Positions 9,131 through 18,085 of a DNA stretch of 64,000 nt are shown one piece after another (the stretch's first letter is position 1; each line of letters begins with the position of its first letter). Origin of the DNA: an uncultured Clostridia bacterium (GTDB lineage: Bacteria; Bacillota; Clostridia; TANB77; CAG-508); assembly GCA_934140005.1 (NCBI GenBank), contig CAKPBB010000004.1:1-64000 (forward strand), given 5' to 3'. A program made the translations under genes and the position numbers. The notes beneath the pieces are model-generated. The model was not told where the DNA came from. It worked only from the letters and a program-made list of their open reading frames with translations, and made no database searches.

Positions 9131-11986
9131 CTAATTATTTTCTACAATATTTGAAATATTGAAAATGCTATTTGTTACTGTATTAGTATCTTTTAACGTG
9201 TTTGATATCTTCTTATTTTTTGAAATTTCTTTTTCTCTTGCAACTTTTAATTGTTTTAATAAAGCCTCTAGTTTTGATAAATCCTTTCCAATCATCTCAA
9301 AATCACCAGATTCCTTTGATTCTTGTAAATTGCTTTCAGCTTTTAAAACAGAATCTATAATAGCAGATATATCTTCCATATCAACTACATTTATGTCTAC
9401 TGCATAATCTGTAAATAAATTGTTTAATGCTTCTTCAATATTATCGCCTATTGCAACTGTGCTGCCCGAAGCAACAATTACTTTCTTTAATACTGGAATT
9501 TCATCTGTATCATTTAACATTACTTGGTAAACAGGCTCAACATATAGTAAAGTATTATTTATTGGAATTATTTTTATTTCTCTAGTAAGTTTTGTCCCAG
9601 AGGTATTTAATTTTTCAAGTTCTTCTGAAATTGTAGTGTCTTGCTCTATTTGATTGTTAAGTTGTGCAATTCCTACAACATTATTTTCAGCTGAAAATTT
9701 ATACAAGCTCAATTTTGAAACACCATTTTCACAAGTTCCAACTAAATATGAAATTATATTTTGTTTTGATTGTCTATTATATGTTAAAACAATTCCAAAT
9801 TGTTCTTTATTAGAATCTGGAGTCTTGCACATTGTATAAGTTGGTTCCATTGCAGATGTTGTTTTTTTAGTTCCAGATGTACCAAGTGTAGTAGGTGTTA
9901 TTTGCCATAGATCATCTGACCTGTATAAAGAATCTGCACTAATATCATGATATGTAGCAATCATTTTAGATTGAACTTCATATAAATATTTTGGATATGT
10001 AAAGTGCTCTGAAATTTCTGTTGGAATTTCCTCATCAGAGAATAATCCCTTATACATATTTTTATATGCCATAATTATTGGGTCTGTTTTATCTGTTATA
10101 TAAAACGTTGTTGTTCCATTATATGCATCAATCAATACTTTTACAGAATTTCTAATATAATTTATTTTTTCTCGTTCTTTATTAGGATTCTCAACTGTAA
10201 GAATTTGAGAATATGGATATTCACTTGAAGTTGTATATCCATCTATTACCCAAACTAATTTACCAGAGTTTGTAATAACTAAATAAGGTTCATCATCATA
10301 TTCTATATATGGTAAAACACTTTTTACTCTATTTAAAATATTTCTATTTGCTATAATTTTAGTTTCATCTGTTACATAAGATGAAAATGCTAATTTCAAA
10401 TTTCTATTTGTTATTCCTAAAATAAATCTATCCCAAAAATTCAAGTTTAATCCAGCAGAACCTTTATATACATTTTCTTCATACGTAGTTGCAGTTATTG
10501 GATAATCATATTCTTTTCCAAATTCAGTATTTACTGCAATTACACTATCTGTATCCATGCCAAAATAAATTCTTGGCTCTGTTATTTTTAAGTTTCCAAC
10601 TTCATTAGAAAAATCTGATAATAAATATTCAGCATATCCATTATGGTCTCTATCGCTTGCAGAACTAATTATCGCAGAATATCCATGAGTATATTTAAAA
10701 GTTCTATTATTATAGCTTATATCATATCCACTAAGTATCTCTCTTGGTGTTATATATACAATTTGATTTTTTCCATTGATTTTATAATTTGCAAGTTGTG
10801 TTCTTCTATAAGAATAATATACACTATTGTCTTGATGAATTGATACCATTTTCAAAATAACATCTTGTGATATTACAGGAATATTAGATATTATATCTGA
10901 ATTTTTATTTACTTCCTCTCTTGTAATTGTTTCATATGAAGAAATATTTTTTTGCTCAATATCAATTCCATAAGCTTTTTTAGTATTTTCAATATTATAT
11001 TCTATATAGTCTTTTTCTTTATCTAATTGATTATTTTGTACATAAATTACTTGATAATATGTCATTGCTAAAAATAGACAAACCATATATACTGGTACAA
11101 TACTTGCAGAAATCATACCTTGTTTAAAATTGCCTTTTTTTACAGCTCTAAATAATCTTAATACAGAATAAATCATTACAACACTTAAAATTCTATATCC
11201 CCATAGTTTAATGGTTGTATCTGTAGCTCCTGCTCCAGTAAGTTCTGTATCTGAAATTGTCATCATATTTTGTGTTAAAATTCCTTGTGAATAGCAAATT
11301 ATATAACCAGCAAAAATCACAACAATCATTATAGAAAAAAACATCAATTGTTTTATAAATGTATTTTTCTTTAAAGTTTCTGTTGATACTCCATCTAAAA
11401 ATCTGTTCAATGTAATTACATAGTAAACAGCTGTATATGCTATTAGAAAAATTAAAAAAGTAATTACTAGCAGTAAACAACTCTTTATAAATGGTAATTC
11501 AAACATATAATATCCTATATCTAAATGAAAAATAGGATCTGGATTTCCTCCAAATTTTGTGCTGTTTATAAACATTGCATATTGTTTTACAAGATTTGAT
11601 GGAACGATTAAACTTGCTACAATTCCACATATTAAAGCTAAACTTTTATTTGGAAGCTTAGGCAAGTTAACTTTATCTTCATCAAAAAATTTTTTTAATC
11701 CTCTTTTTATTACTTTATTGTTTATGTATACACAAATATATACAAATAAAAAAGTAATACCTGAAATTGTATAAATATTTTTTAAATCTGTTAATAATAC
11801 AGATGTATAATTTTCTCCAACTTGCTTAACATTTAAATATTTTGACCTTATTGAAAAGAAGTTTCCAATAATGAATATAACCAAAATTGCAATTACTGCT
11901 AATGTTCTCCAAGCTACATTTATATTCTTTTTATTATTTTCTTTATTATCATTCGTGTTATTTTTCACTTTATTTTTATTACTCAC
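9131..11986 (-). CDS. UPF0182 family membrane protein
   Basis: A 951-residue protein of the UPF0182 family, large membrane proteins of unknown function found in Actinobacteria, Firmicutes and Cyanobacteria. Seven predicted membrane helices fill about residues 25-320, followed by a long soluble domain that is probably external and contains 'GYSAIISSASDRDHNGYAEY', 'YPKYLYEVQSKMIATYH' and 'VEPVYQ', all characteristic of the family. The C-terminus is a Glu/Lys-rich helical segment. The start is GTG at 11986 with AGAGGGG upstream. ftsY ends 25 bases before it. Confidence 0.85.
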   Translation of the reverse strand: MSNKNKVKNNTNDNKENNKKNINVAWRTLAVIAILVIFIIGNFFSIRSKYLNVKQVGENYTSVLLTDLKNIYTISGITFLFVYICVYINNKVIKRGLKKFFDEDKVNLPKLPNKSLALICGIVASLIVPSNLVKQYAMFINSTKFGGNPDPIFHLDIGYYMFELPFIKSCLLLVITFLIFLIAYTAVYYVITLNRFLDGVSTETLKKNTFIKQLMFFSIMIVVIFAGYIICYSQGILTQNMMTISDTELTGAGATDTTIKLWGYRILSVVMIYSVLRLFRAVKKGNFKQGMISASIVPVYMVCLFLAMTYYQVIYVQNNQLDKEKDYIEYNIENTKKAYGIDIEQKNISSYETITREEVNKNSDIISNIPVISQDVILKMVSIHQDNSVYYSYRRTQLANYKINGKNQIVYITPREILSGYDISYNNRTFKYTHGYSAIISSASDRDHNGYAEYLLSDFSNEVGNLKITEPRIYFGMDTDSVIAVNTEFGKEYDYPITATTYEENVYKGSAGLNLNFWDRFILGITNRNLKLAFSSYVTDETKIIANRNILNRVKSVLPYIEYDDEPYLVITNSGKLVWVIDGYTTSSEYPYSQILTVENPNKEREKINYIRNSVKVLIDAYNGTTTFYITDKTDPIIMAYKNMYKGLFSDEEIPTEISEHFTYPKYLYEVQSKMIATYHDISADSLYRSDDLWQITPTTLGTSGTKKTTSAMEPTYTMCKTPDSNKEQFGIVLTYNRQSKQNIISYLVGTCENGVSKLSLYKFSAENNVVGIAQLNNQIEQDTTISEELEKLNTSGTKLTREIKIIPINNTLLYVEPVYQVMLNDTDEIPVLKKVIVASGSTVAIGDNIEEALNNLFTDYAVDINVVDMEDISAIIDSVLKAESNLQESKESGDFEMIGKDLSKLEALLKQLKVAREKEISKNKKISNTLKDTNTVTNSIFNISNIVENN

Positions 11987-12011
11987 AAATGACCCCTCTT
12001 TCTTTTTTAAA

Positions 12012-12917
12012 CTAAATTATTGCATCTAAAAATTCTTGTGAATTAAATACTTCCATATCATCTATTTGTTCGCCTACACCAATAAACTTAACTGGTATTT
12101 TATTTTCGGCTACAATTCCTAAAACAACTCCGCCTTTAGCTGTTCCATCTAATTTTGTAAGTACAATTCCAGTAATATCTGTTGTTTCTTTAAAAGCTTT
12201 TACTTGTAATATAGCATTTTGACCTGTTTCTGCATCTAAAACCATTAGAACTTCTTTACTTGCTTCTGGCATTTCTTTTTCTATTACCTTCTTAATTTTA
12301 GCAAGCTCGTCCATTAAATATTTTTTATTGTGCAATCTACCAGCAGTATCACATATTAAAACATCAGCATCTAACTCTTTCGTTTTTTGAATTGCATCAA
12401 AAACAACAGATGCTGGATCTGTTCCTTCATTTTTCTTTACTATTGTACTATTTGAGCGTTCTGCCCATATTTCTAATTGTTCAACAGCAGCAGCTCTAAA
12501 AGTATCTGCAGCTGCAATTACAACTTTCTTTCCTTCTTTTACAAGTTTGTTAGCAATTTTCCCTATAGATGTTGTTTTTCCAACGCCATTAACTCCAACA
12601 ACTAGAATAACAGATGGCTTTGTATCTAAATTAAGCTTTGGCTCTGCTACATCTAATATTTCCTTCATAATTTCTTTTAAAGCTCTTTTTACATCTGCTT
12701 CATCTTCAATTTTTTCTTTTTTTATTTTAGTTCTTAATTTTTCAATAATTTCCATTGATGTTTCCATACCAATATCTGAAGTAACAAGAACTTCTTCAAG
12801 TTCTTCTAATAGTTCTTCATCAACTTTTCTAAAAGAACTAAATACATTATTTATTTTTTCATTTATTGTTTGCTTTGTTTTTCCTAAACCACTTTTTAAT
12901 TTATCAAAAAAACCCAT
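12012..12917 (-). CDS. ftsY: Signal recognition particle receptor FtsY
   Basis: The SRP receptor GTPase, which takes SRP-bound ribosomes to the Sec translocon. The 301-residue protein has the short form of the N-terminus seen in Firmicutes, with no long acidic A domain. Then come the N domain (residues 20-90) and the G domain with G1 'GVNGVGKTTSIGKIA', 'DTFRAAA', 'DTAGRLHNK', 'TKLDGTAKGG' and a C-terminal 'FIGVGEQIDDMEVFN'. A good AAGGAGG site precedes the ATG. ffh and smc are not adjacent. A sigma-A type promoter lies just upstream (12953-12981). Confidence 0.97.
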   Translation of the reverse strand: MGFFDKLKSGLGKTKQTINEKINNVFSSFRKVDEELLEELEEVLVTSDIGMETSMEIIEKLRTKIKKEKIEDEADVKRALKEIMKEILDVAEPKLNLDTKPSVILVVGVNGVGKTTSIGKIANKLVKEGKKVVIAAADTFRAAAVEQLEIWAERSNSTIVKKNEGTDPASVVFDAIQKTKELDADVLICDTAGRLHNKKYLMDELAKIKKVIEKEMPEASKEVLMVLDAETGQNAILQVKAFKETTDITGIVLTKLDGTAKGGVVLGIVAENKIPVKFIGVGEQIDDMEVFNSQEFLDAII

Positions 12918-12952
12918 AAAGCCTCCTTAAATTTTGTAAATATTTCCTTTTA

Positions 12953-12981
12953 TTTATATCATTATATGCCTTAAAAATCAA
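12953..12981 (-). promoter_or_regulatory. Predicted promoter of ftsY
   Basis: On the minus strand, TTGATT (12976-12981) and TATAAA (12953-12958) are separated by exactly 17 bases, upstream of the ftsY ribosome site. It sits just after the terminator of the M29 peptidase gene, as expected for a new transcription unit. Confidence 0.55.
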
Positions 12982-13004
12982 TAGTATTTGATATAAAGTC
13001 AAAC

Positions 13005-13040
13005 AAAAATGAGTTCTACCAAAAAGTAAAACTCATTTTA
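13005..13040 (-). terminator. Intrinsic terminator after the M29 peptidase gene
   Basis: On the minus strand AAAATGAGTT pairs with AACTCATTTT across a short loop, with extra TAC/GTA pairing inside, and is followed by a run of T. It lies 25 bases after the stop codon of the peptidase. Confidence 0.75.
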
Positions 13041-13064
13041 ATTAATTTTATATATAATATTTAA

Positions 13065-14177
13065 TTATTTTAAATTTTCTGGATTTAAAGCTTCTAATTC
13101 TGGTAACACAAATTTTCCGTCTTTTCTTACTAAAACATCATCTAAATAGATTTCTCCACCGCCATATTCTGGTGTTTGAATATATACTAAATCCCAATGA
13201 ATAGCTGATTCATTACCATTATATGCATCATCATAACAAGAGCCTGGTGTAAAATGAATTGACCCACTTATTTTTTCGTCAAATAAAATGTCTTTCATTG
13301 GTTTTGTTACAAAAGGATTTAAACCAAAACTAAATTCGCCAACATATCTAGCTCCTTCGTCAGTATCAAATACTTTATTAATTTTTTCAGTATCATTTGC
13401 AGTTGCTTCTACAATTTTACCATCTTTAAAAATTAATTTAATATTATTATATTCAAAGCCACCATATATTGAAGGTGTATTATATGATATAGTTCCATTT
13501 ACTGAATTTTTAACTGGTGCAGTATATAATTCGCCATCTGGTATATTCATTTCTCCACAACATTTTATAGCAGGAATACCTTTTATTGAAAAACTTAAGT
13601 CAGTTCCTTTTCCTACAATATGTACTTTATCTGTCTTCTCCATTAAATCTTTTAAATTATCCATTGCCTTACTCATTTTATTATAATCTAATGTACATAC
13701 ATTAAAGAAAAAGTCTTCAAAAGTTTCATAACTCATATTAGCATTTGATGCATATGTTGGTGTTGGAAATTCCATTATACACCATTTCTTATTTAATCTT
13801 ATTTTATAATGTACAGGTTCTGAATATAGTTTACTATACATTTCCATTTTTCTTCTTGGTACATCAGACAATTCACAAGTATTTTCATCTGCATCAACTC
13901 TTAAATAACAGTCCATTGCTTGCATAAATTCTGCATCTTTTTCAGCTAAAAATTTAATTTGATTTTCATCAGCATACATCAAAAATTCTCTTTTCAATGT
14001 TTCATTTGCATCTTTAACAAAAGGATATGCTTTCAATTTATATATTTCTCTCATAACAACTTTTACAAATTTAACAGCCTTTTCACCATTATATTCTATT
14101 AATACTTTTTCACCTTCTTTAACCCTTAATGAATTATTGACAATATTTTTTGCTAAAAGTTCAATTCTACTATCCAT
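13065..14177 (-). CDS. M29 family aminopeptidase (AmpS/PepS-like)
   Basis: A metal-dependent aminopeptidase of family M29, cytoplasmic, removing N-terminal residues from peptides. Supporting segments are 'EGEKVLIEYNGEKA' near the N-terminus, 'DKVHIVGKGTDLSFSIKG' in the middle, 'IPDGELYTAPVKNSVNGTI' with its catalytic Glu, 'GEFSFGLNP', and the metal-binding 'SAIHWDLVYI' near the C-terminus. The start at 14177 (MDSRIELLAKN) has a perfect GGAGG 8 bases upstream; the upstream ATG at 14192 would overlap that site. 370 residues is near the family norm of about 370-410. Confidence 0.9.
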   Translation of the reverse strand: MDSRIELLAKNIVNNSLRVKEGEKVLIEYNGEKAVKFVKVVMREIYKLKAYPFVKDANETLKREFLMYADENQIKFLAEKDAEFMQAMDCYLRVDADENTCELSDVPRRKMEMYSKLYSEPVHYKIRLNKKWCIMEFPTPTYASNANMSYETFEDFFFNVCTLDYNKMSKAMDNLKDLMEKTDKVHIVGKGTDLSFSIKGIPAIKCCGEMNIPDGELYTAPVKNSVNGTISYNTPSIYGGFEYNNIKLIFKDGKIVEATANDTEKINKVFDTDEGARYVGEFSFGLNPFVTKPMKDILFDEKISGSIHFTPGSCYDDAYNGNESAIHWDLVYIQTPEYGGGEIYLDDVLVRKDGKFVLPELEALNPENLK

Positions 14178-14206
14178 GTATTTTTCCTCCATTATTATAT
14201 ATATTT

Positions 14207-14234
14207 ATTATATAACAAGATTCTTTATTGTCAA
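14207..14234 (-). promoter_or_regulatory. Promoter of the M29 peptidase gene
   Basis: On the minus strand a perfect TTGACA (14229-14234) and a perfect TATAAT (14207-14212) are 16 bases apart, about 30 bases before the start codon. It is back to back with the plus-strand promoter at 14247-14274. Confidence 0.8.
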
Positions 14235-14246
14235 ATAAAACCTATC

Positions 14247-14274
14247 TTGACATTTTTGTTCTTTATTATAAAAT
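14247..14274 (+). promoter_or_regulatory. Promoter of the PepV-like peptidase gene
   Basis: A perfect TTGACA (14247-14252) is followed after 16 bases by TAAAAT (14269-14274), with a ribosome site AAAGGAG and the ATG at 14307 further on. The two -35 boxes of this divergent pair lie only 12 bases apart, so the two polymerases would compete for the same DNA. Confidence 0.7.
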
Positions 14275-14306
14275 AATTCATATAAATTAGTTAAAGGAGT
14301 GATTTA

Positions 14307-15722
14307 ATGTTTAAAGAACACTTAAATAATAATAAAGATAATATAATAAAAACTATAAGTGATTTAGTTGAAATTCCTAGTGTTTCAGATGAAAATTCAA
14401 ATTCTGAATTTCCTTTTGGTGAAAACTGTAATAAAGCTTTAGAATACATTTTAAATTTAGGAAAACAGATGGGTTTTCGTACTAAAAATGTAGATGGATA
14501 CTGTGGATATATTGAATTTGGTGAAGGTAATGAACTAGTTGGAATAATCGGACATTTAGATGTTGTTCCTGCACATGTTGAAGATGGATGGACAACACCT
14601 CCTTTTAGACCTGTGCTAAAAGATAATAAAATTTTTGGTAGAGGAACTATTGACGATAAAGGTCCTGTTGTTGCAAGTTTATTTGCAATGAAGGCTATTG
14701 CAGATACCATGAAAGTTTCTAAAAGGGTAAGACTTATTCTCGGATTGAATGAAGAAAAATCTTGGAAATGTATTAGATATTACCAACAACATGAAGAAGC
14801 TCCAAATATTGGTTTTAGTCCTGACGCCAATTTTCCAGCTATTTATGCTGAAAAAGGAATATTATCACTTGAAATTGCTCACCCATTTAATATAAAGGAT
14901 ACAGAAATTTTAGAAATCAATTGCAATCAAAATGCTATTAATGTTGTTCCTAAATATTGTTCTATTACATTAAAAACTAATAGTGAAAAACAATGGAAAA
15001 ATGCAAACAATATTAAAATTGAAAGTTCAGATAACAACACTTACAAAATTATTTCAGTAGGTGTTGCAGCACACGCAGCTCACCCAGACCTTGGCAAAAA
15101 TGCTATAACAAATCTTTTCAAATATATTATTGATAATTTTGATTGTAAAGATGAAAGTATTGAATATTTGCAAAAACTATTTCATTTAGGAATTTTTGAA
15201 ATTGAAAGCCCAGAATTTTTATCAAGAAAAGACATAGCTTATGCTACTGAATTTGAAGAGGATTCTATTATAACAGATGAATCTGGTTCTTTAACTTCAA
15301 ATATCGGAAATGTAGAATTTGATAGTGGTATTTTAAAAATTAGAATAAATTTAAGAGTTCCGGTTCATACAAAATTAGATGATATTATTCTAAAATATAA
15401 GCAATTAGTTAGATTCTATGAAAATGTAGAAGTTAATGTATTAGGTAGACAAAATCCTTTATGTGTTTCTAAAGACAGCTATTTAGTAAAAACACTAGTT
15501 GATATTTATAATAAAGAAACTAATAATAATCTTGAAGCAGTTGCAATTGGTGGTGGAACTTATGCAAGAGCATTTCCAAACTTTGTATCTTATGGTGCAA
15601 ATATGCCAGGAGATACAGATATGTGCCATCAAGCAAATGAATTTATTGATATCGACAAACTTATGACATCTGCATACATTTATGCAAACGCAATTTATAA
15701 ATTAGCAACTGATAAGATTTAG
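14307..15722 (+). CDS. pepV: M20 family dipeptidase, PepV/Sapep-like
   Basis: A zinc-dependent cytoplasmic dipeptidase. Metal ligands are visible in 'IGHLDVVPAHVEDGW' (His-x-Asp), the bridging Asp in 'GRGTIDDKGPVVA', the catalytic Glu in 'LGLNEEKSWKCIRYY', the metal Asp in 'IGFSPDANFPAIYAEKG', and a C-terminal His in 'MPGDTDMCHQANEF'. The lid domain (about residues 180-340) carries 'VGVAAHAAHPDLGKNA', normal for the family. 471 residues is standard length. One of only two clear plus-strand genes here. It pairs functionally with the divergent M29 aminopeptidase as a peptide-recycling unit. Confidence 0.88.
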   Translation: MFKEHLNNNKDNIIKTISDLVEIPSVSDENSNSEFPFGENCNKALEYILNLGKQMGFRTKNVDGYCGYIEFGEGNELVGIIGHLDVVPAHVEDGWTTPPFRPVLKDNKIFGRGTIDDKGPVVASLFAMKAIADTMKVSKRVRLILGLNEEKSWKCIRYYQQHEEAPNIGFSPDANFPAIYAEKGILSLEIAHPFNIKDTEILEINCNQNAINVVPKYCSITLKTNSEKQWKNANNIKIESSDNNTYKIISVGVAAHAAHPDLGKNAITNLFKYIIDNFDCKDESIEYLQKLFHLGIFEIESPEFLSRKDIAYATEFEEDSIITDESGSLTSNIGNVEFDSGILKIRINLRVPVHTKLDDIILKYKQLVRFYENVEVNVLGRQNPLCVSKDSYLVKTLVDIYNKETNNNLEAVAIGGGTYARAFPNFVSYGANMPGDTDMCHQANEFIDIDKLMTSAYIYANAIYKLATDKI

Positions 15723-15781
15723 TTATATAAAATATCTTAAATATAAAATTTATAAATTACTTCGATTCTTTACAAAAATAA

Positions 15782-15855
15782 AGAAATTCTAATTCAATTT
15801 TATGGCACCCTTTCACAAGATGTGAACTATTTCCATAAAATTTCATAGAATTTCT
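15782..15855 (+). repeat. Long imperfect hairpin after the PepV-like gene
   Basis: AGAAATTCTA (15782-15791) pairs perfectly with TAGAATTTCT (15846-15855), and AATTTTATGG (15796-15805) pairs perfectly with CCATAAAATT (15833-15842), separated only by a small internal loop. The loop contains a second small hairpin, TTCACAAGATGTGAA. A run of T follows on the plus strand, so it may end the peptidase transcript, but it is far longer than the other terminators here. Confidence 0.6.
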
Positions 15856-15931
15856 AAATTTTTTCAATCATATTCGTAATTTAATAAAATTTTATATTTA
15901 AGACTAATTTTTTATTGTCTAAGGTAATAAT

Positions 15932-17257
15932 TTAAAATAAAACTTCTTTTCCAAATTTTATTTCATCTACAGAAATTGTTTTTTGCTCTCCAGTAAACAT
16001 ATTTTTCAAAGATACTGTATTATTTTTAACTTCATCTTCTCCTATTATAGCTACATAAGGAATATATAATTTATTAGCATATTTCATTTTCGCTTTCATT
16101 CCTTTATCTCCATAATATACATCTGTTTGAATTCCAGATTCTCTAAAAGCTGTTGCAACTTTTAACATATAGTCAAAATCTTGATTTCCTATATCCATTA
16201 CTAATACTTTTGTAACACTCTTTTCCTCTGGCTTTTCATCTAAAACTCCTATATCTTTTAATTGTGAGAATAATCTTGTTAAACCTATTGAAATTCCTAT
16301 TCCTGGTAATTTTTGTTTAGTATAGTATTCTGTTAAATTTTCGTATCTACCACCTGAACAAATACTTCCAAGTTCTGGATATTTTACTAAATTTGTTTCA
16401 TATACAGTTCCTGTATAATAATCTAGTCCCCTTGCTATAGTTAAGTTTATAATAAAATTCTCTTCTGGAACATTAAATGCTCTTAAATTTTTAACTACTT
16501 GTTTAAGTTCAGAAAGTCCATTTACAAATACTTCATTTTCAATATTTAAACTATCTAATTTTGATAAAATTTCATCATTTGAACCAGTAATTTCAATAAA
16601 TTCTAATATTGAATTACATTTTTCATCTGAAACTCCAATATTTATAAGTTCTTTTTTTACTGCTTCTTTTCCAATTTTATCAATTTTATCAATTATTCTT
16701 AAAATATCTGTTACCTTTTCACTTAAATCTAAAGAACTGAAAAAGCCATTTAAAACTTTTCTATTGTTGATTTTTATTACAAATTCACCAATATTTAATT
16801 CTTTAAATACATGATATATAATTGTAGGTATTTCTGCATCATATACTAAATCTAAACTCTCATTTCCAATAATATCAATATCACATTGATAAAATTCTCT
16901 ATATCTTCCTTTTTGTTGTCTTTCTCCACGATATACTTTACTCATTTGATATCTTTTAAATGGAAATGTTAAATCATTGTATCTTTGTGATACATATCTT
17001 GCAAGTGGCACAGTTAAATCAAATCTCATTGAAATATCTGTATCACCTTTTAAAAATCTATATATTTGTTTTTCAGTTTCTCCACCAGCTTTTGCAAGTA
17101 AAACATCTGAATATTCTAATACTGGCGTATCTAGTGGTAAGAAACCAAACTTTTCATATACACTTCTTATTGTATCATACATTTTATTAAATTTTATTTG
17201 GTCTTGTGGTAATAATTCCATAAAACCTGGTAAAATTTTTGGTTCTACTTTATTCAT
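15932..17257 (-). CDS. hisS: Histidine-tRNA ligase HisS
   Basis: A class II synthetase that charges tRNA-His. Visible are motif 2 'YRGERQQKGRYREFYQCDID', the histidine-specific 'LTIARGLDYYTGTVYE', 'ICSGGRYENL', motif 3 'PGIGISIGLTRLF', and the C-terminal anticodon-binding domain from about residue 335. Length is 441 residues (usual 420-440). The start codon has no ribosome site right next to it. A GGGAG lies 26 bases upstream, with a perfect hairpin in between (see 17254-17300). Last gene of the recJ-relA-hydrolase-hisS run. Confidence 0.97.
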   Translation of the reverse strand: MNKVEPKILPGFMELLPQDQIKFNKMYDTIRSVYEKFGFLPLDTPVLEYSDVLLAKAGGETEKQIYRFLKGDTDISMRFDLTVPLARYVSQRYNDLTFPFKRYQMSKVYRGERQQKGRYREFYQCDIDIIGNESLDLVYDAEIPTIIYHVFKELNIGEFVIKINNRKVLNGFFSSLDLSEKVTDILRIIDKIDKIGKEAVKKELINIGVSDEKCNSILEFIEITGSNDEILSKLDSLNIENEVFVNGLSELKQVVKNLRAFNVPEENFIINLTIARGLDYYTGTVYETNLVKYPELGSICSGGRYENLTEYYTKQKLPGIGISIGLTRLFSQLKDIGVLDEKPEEKSVTKVLVMDIGNQDFDYMLKVATAFRESGIQTDVYYGDKGMKAKMKYANKLYIPYVAIIGEDEVKNNTVSLKNMFTGEQKTISVDEIKFGKEVLF

Positions 17258-17300
17258 CTTACTTTTATATGATATTTAATCATATACTCCCTTCTATTTA
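17254..17300 (-). promoter_or_regulatory. hisS translation start region: SD, hairpin and 9-codon upstream ORF
   Basis: On the minus strand a GGGAG is followed by the perfect inverted repeat TATATGAT-TAAAT-ATCATATA, then 8 bases, then the hisS ATG. Folding out the hairpin brings the Shine-Dalgarno to normal distance. The same DNA also encodes MIKYHIKVR (17283-17254), whose TGA overlaps the hisS ATG, so coupled translation is an alternative explanation. Confidence 0.55.
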
Positions 17301-17351
17301 ATTTATATTTTCTCAAATTTTAATATGTACATAAAACTATTTTTACACTTA

Positions 17352-18005
17352 TTAAAAATCTTTTTCTTTCAAATCTAAATATATATTTTTTTCATCTTCT
17401 ATCATTGTTGTTTTTCCATGACCTGGATAACATATTGTTTCATCTGGCAATGTCATTAACTTATTAGTTATTGAATTCATAAGCTCTTCAAAATTTCCTG
17501 TTGGTAAATCAGTTCTGCCCCAAGTTCCAGAAAACATTGTATCTCCTGTAAAAACTAATCTTTCTTTTTCACAATATAATGATACTCCACCTTTTGTATG
17601 ACCTGGTGTTGCAATTACTTTAAATTCTAAATTTCCAACATGAATTAAATCTCCATCATCAATTCTAGAATCTGCTTCTAGTTCTGGGTTTGACACTTTT
17701 ATATAATATGCTAAACTTATTGATTCATTATATAAGCCTTCAGCATCATCACGACTTATAAGGATTTTTCCACCTTTAACTTTTTTTAGTTCACTTATTC
17801 CTCCTGTGTGATCAGCATGGCAATGTGTTAAAAAGATATATTTTATTTTTTCTATTCCTAATATATCTAAAACTTCAATTATTTTTTCTGGTTCACCACC
17901 TGGATCAATAACCATAGCTTCTTTTTTTTCTTCATCATACACAATATATGAATTTGTAAGTAGTCCTTGACCACCAGCATGAACTCTAATTCTCTTTAGT
18001 ATCAT
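17352..18005 (-). CDS. MBL-fold metallo-hydrolase (glyoxalase II/YcbL-like)
   Basis: A 217-residue single-domain metallo-beta-lactamase fold protein with the metal motif THCHADH (residues 60-66), the bridging Asp in 'VFTGDTMFSGTWGRTDLPTG', and further His ligands in 'ATPGHTKGG' and 'CYPGHGKTT'. Such enzymes hydrolyse thioesters such as S-lactoylglutathione in relatives; the natural substrate in this group is not settled. Its place between relA and hisS is a standard Firmicute arrangement. The start lacks an adjacent ribosome site; AAAGGAG lies on the far side of a perfect hairpin (18016-18047). Confidence 0.88.
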   Translation of the reverse strand: MILKRIRVHAGGQGLLTNSYIVYDEEKKEAMVIDPGGEPEKIIEVLDILGIEKIKYIFLTHCHADHTGGISELKKVKGGKILISRDDAEGLYNESISLAYYIKVSNPELEADSRIDDGDLIHVGNLEFKVIATPGHTKGGVSLYCEKERLVFTGDTMFSGTWGRTDLPTGNFEELMNSITNKLMTLPDETICYPGHGKTTMIEDEKNIYLDLKEKDF

Positions 18006-18015
18006 TTTTATTTCG

Positions 18016-18047
18016 TATGATGTATTTAATAAATTAAATACATCATA
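18016..18047 (-). promoter_or_regulatory. Perfect 15-bp hairpin between SD and start of the MBL hydrolase gene
   Basis: TATGATGTATTTAAT (18016-18030) and ATTAAATACATCATA (18033-18047) are perfect inverted copies with a 2-base centre. On the mRNA the order is AAAGGAG, two bases, this hairpin, nine bases, ATG. No T run follows and it sits between two co-directional genes, so it is unlikely to be a terminator; it probably shapes the ribosome binding site. Confidence 0.6.
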
Positions 18048-18085
18048 TGCTCCTTTCTCTGTTTACTTTAATATTTACGAAAATT

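Noticed and set aside
11208..11480. 90-codon alternative minus-strand frame inside the UPF0182 gene
   Set aside because: Out-of-frame reading of the membrane part of a well-supported long gene.
12547..12930. 127-codon plus-strand frame over ftsY
   Set aside because: Antisense shadow of the conserved ftsY gene, with no ribosome site and no family features.
13288..13686. 132-codon plus-strand frame over the M29 peptidase
   Set aside because: Antisense shadow; the peptidase motifs on the other strand are unambiguous.
14291..14710. 139-codon minus-strand frame over the PepV-like gene
   Set aside because: Overlaps the metal-binding motifs of the real gene on the plus strand and lacks a ribosome site.
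15856..15931. Short TTAGAC/GTCTTAA inverted repeat after hisS as its terminator
   Set aside because: Short stem, large loop and no proper T run.
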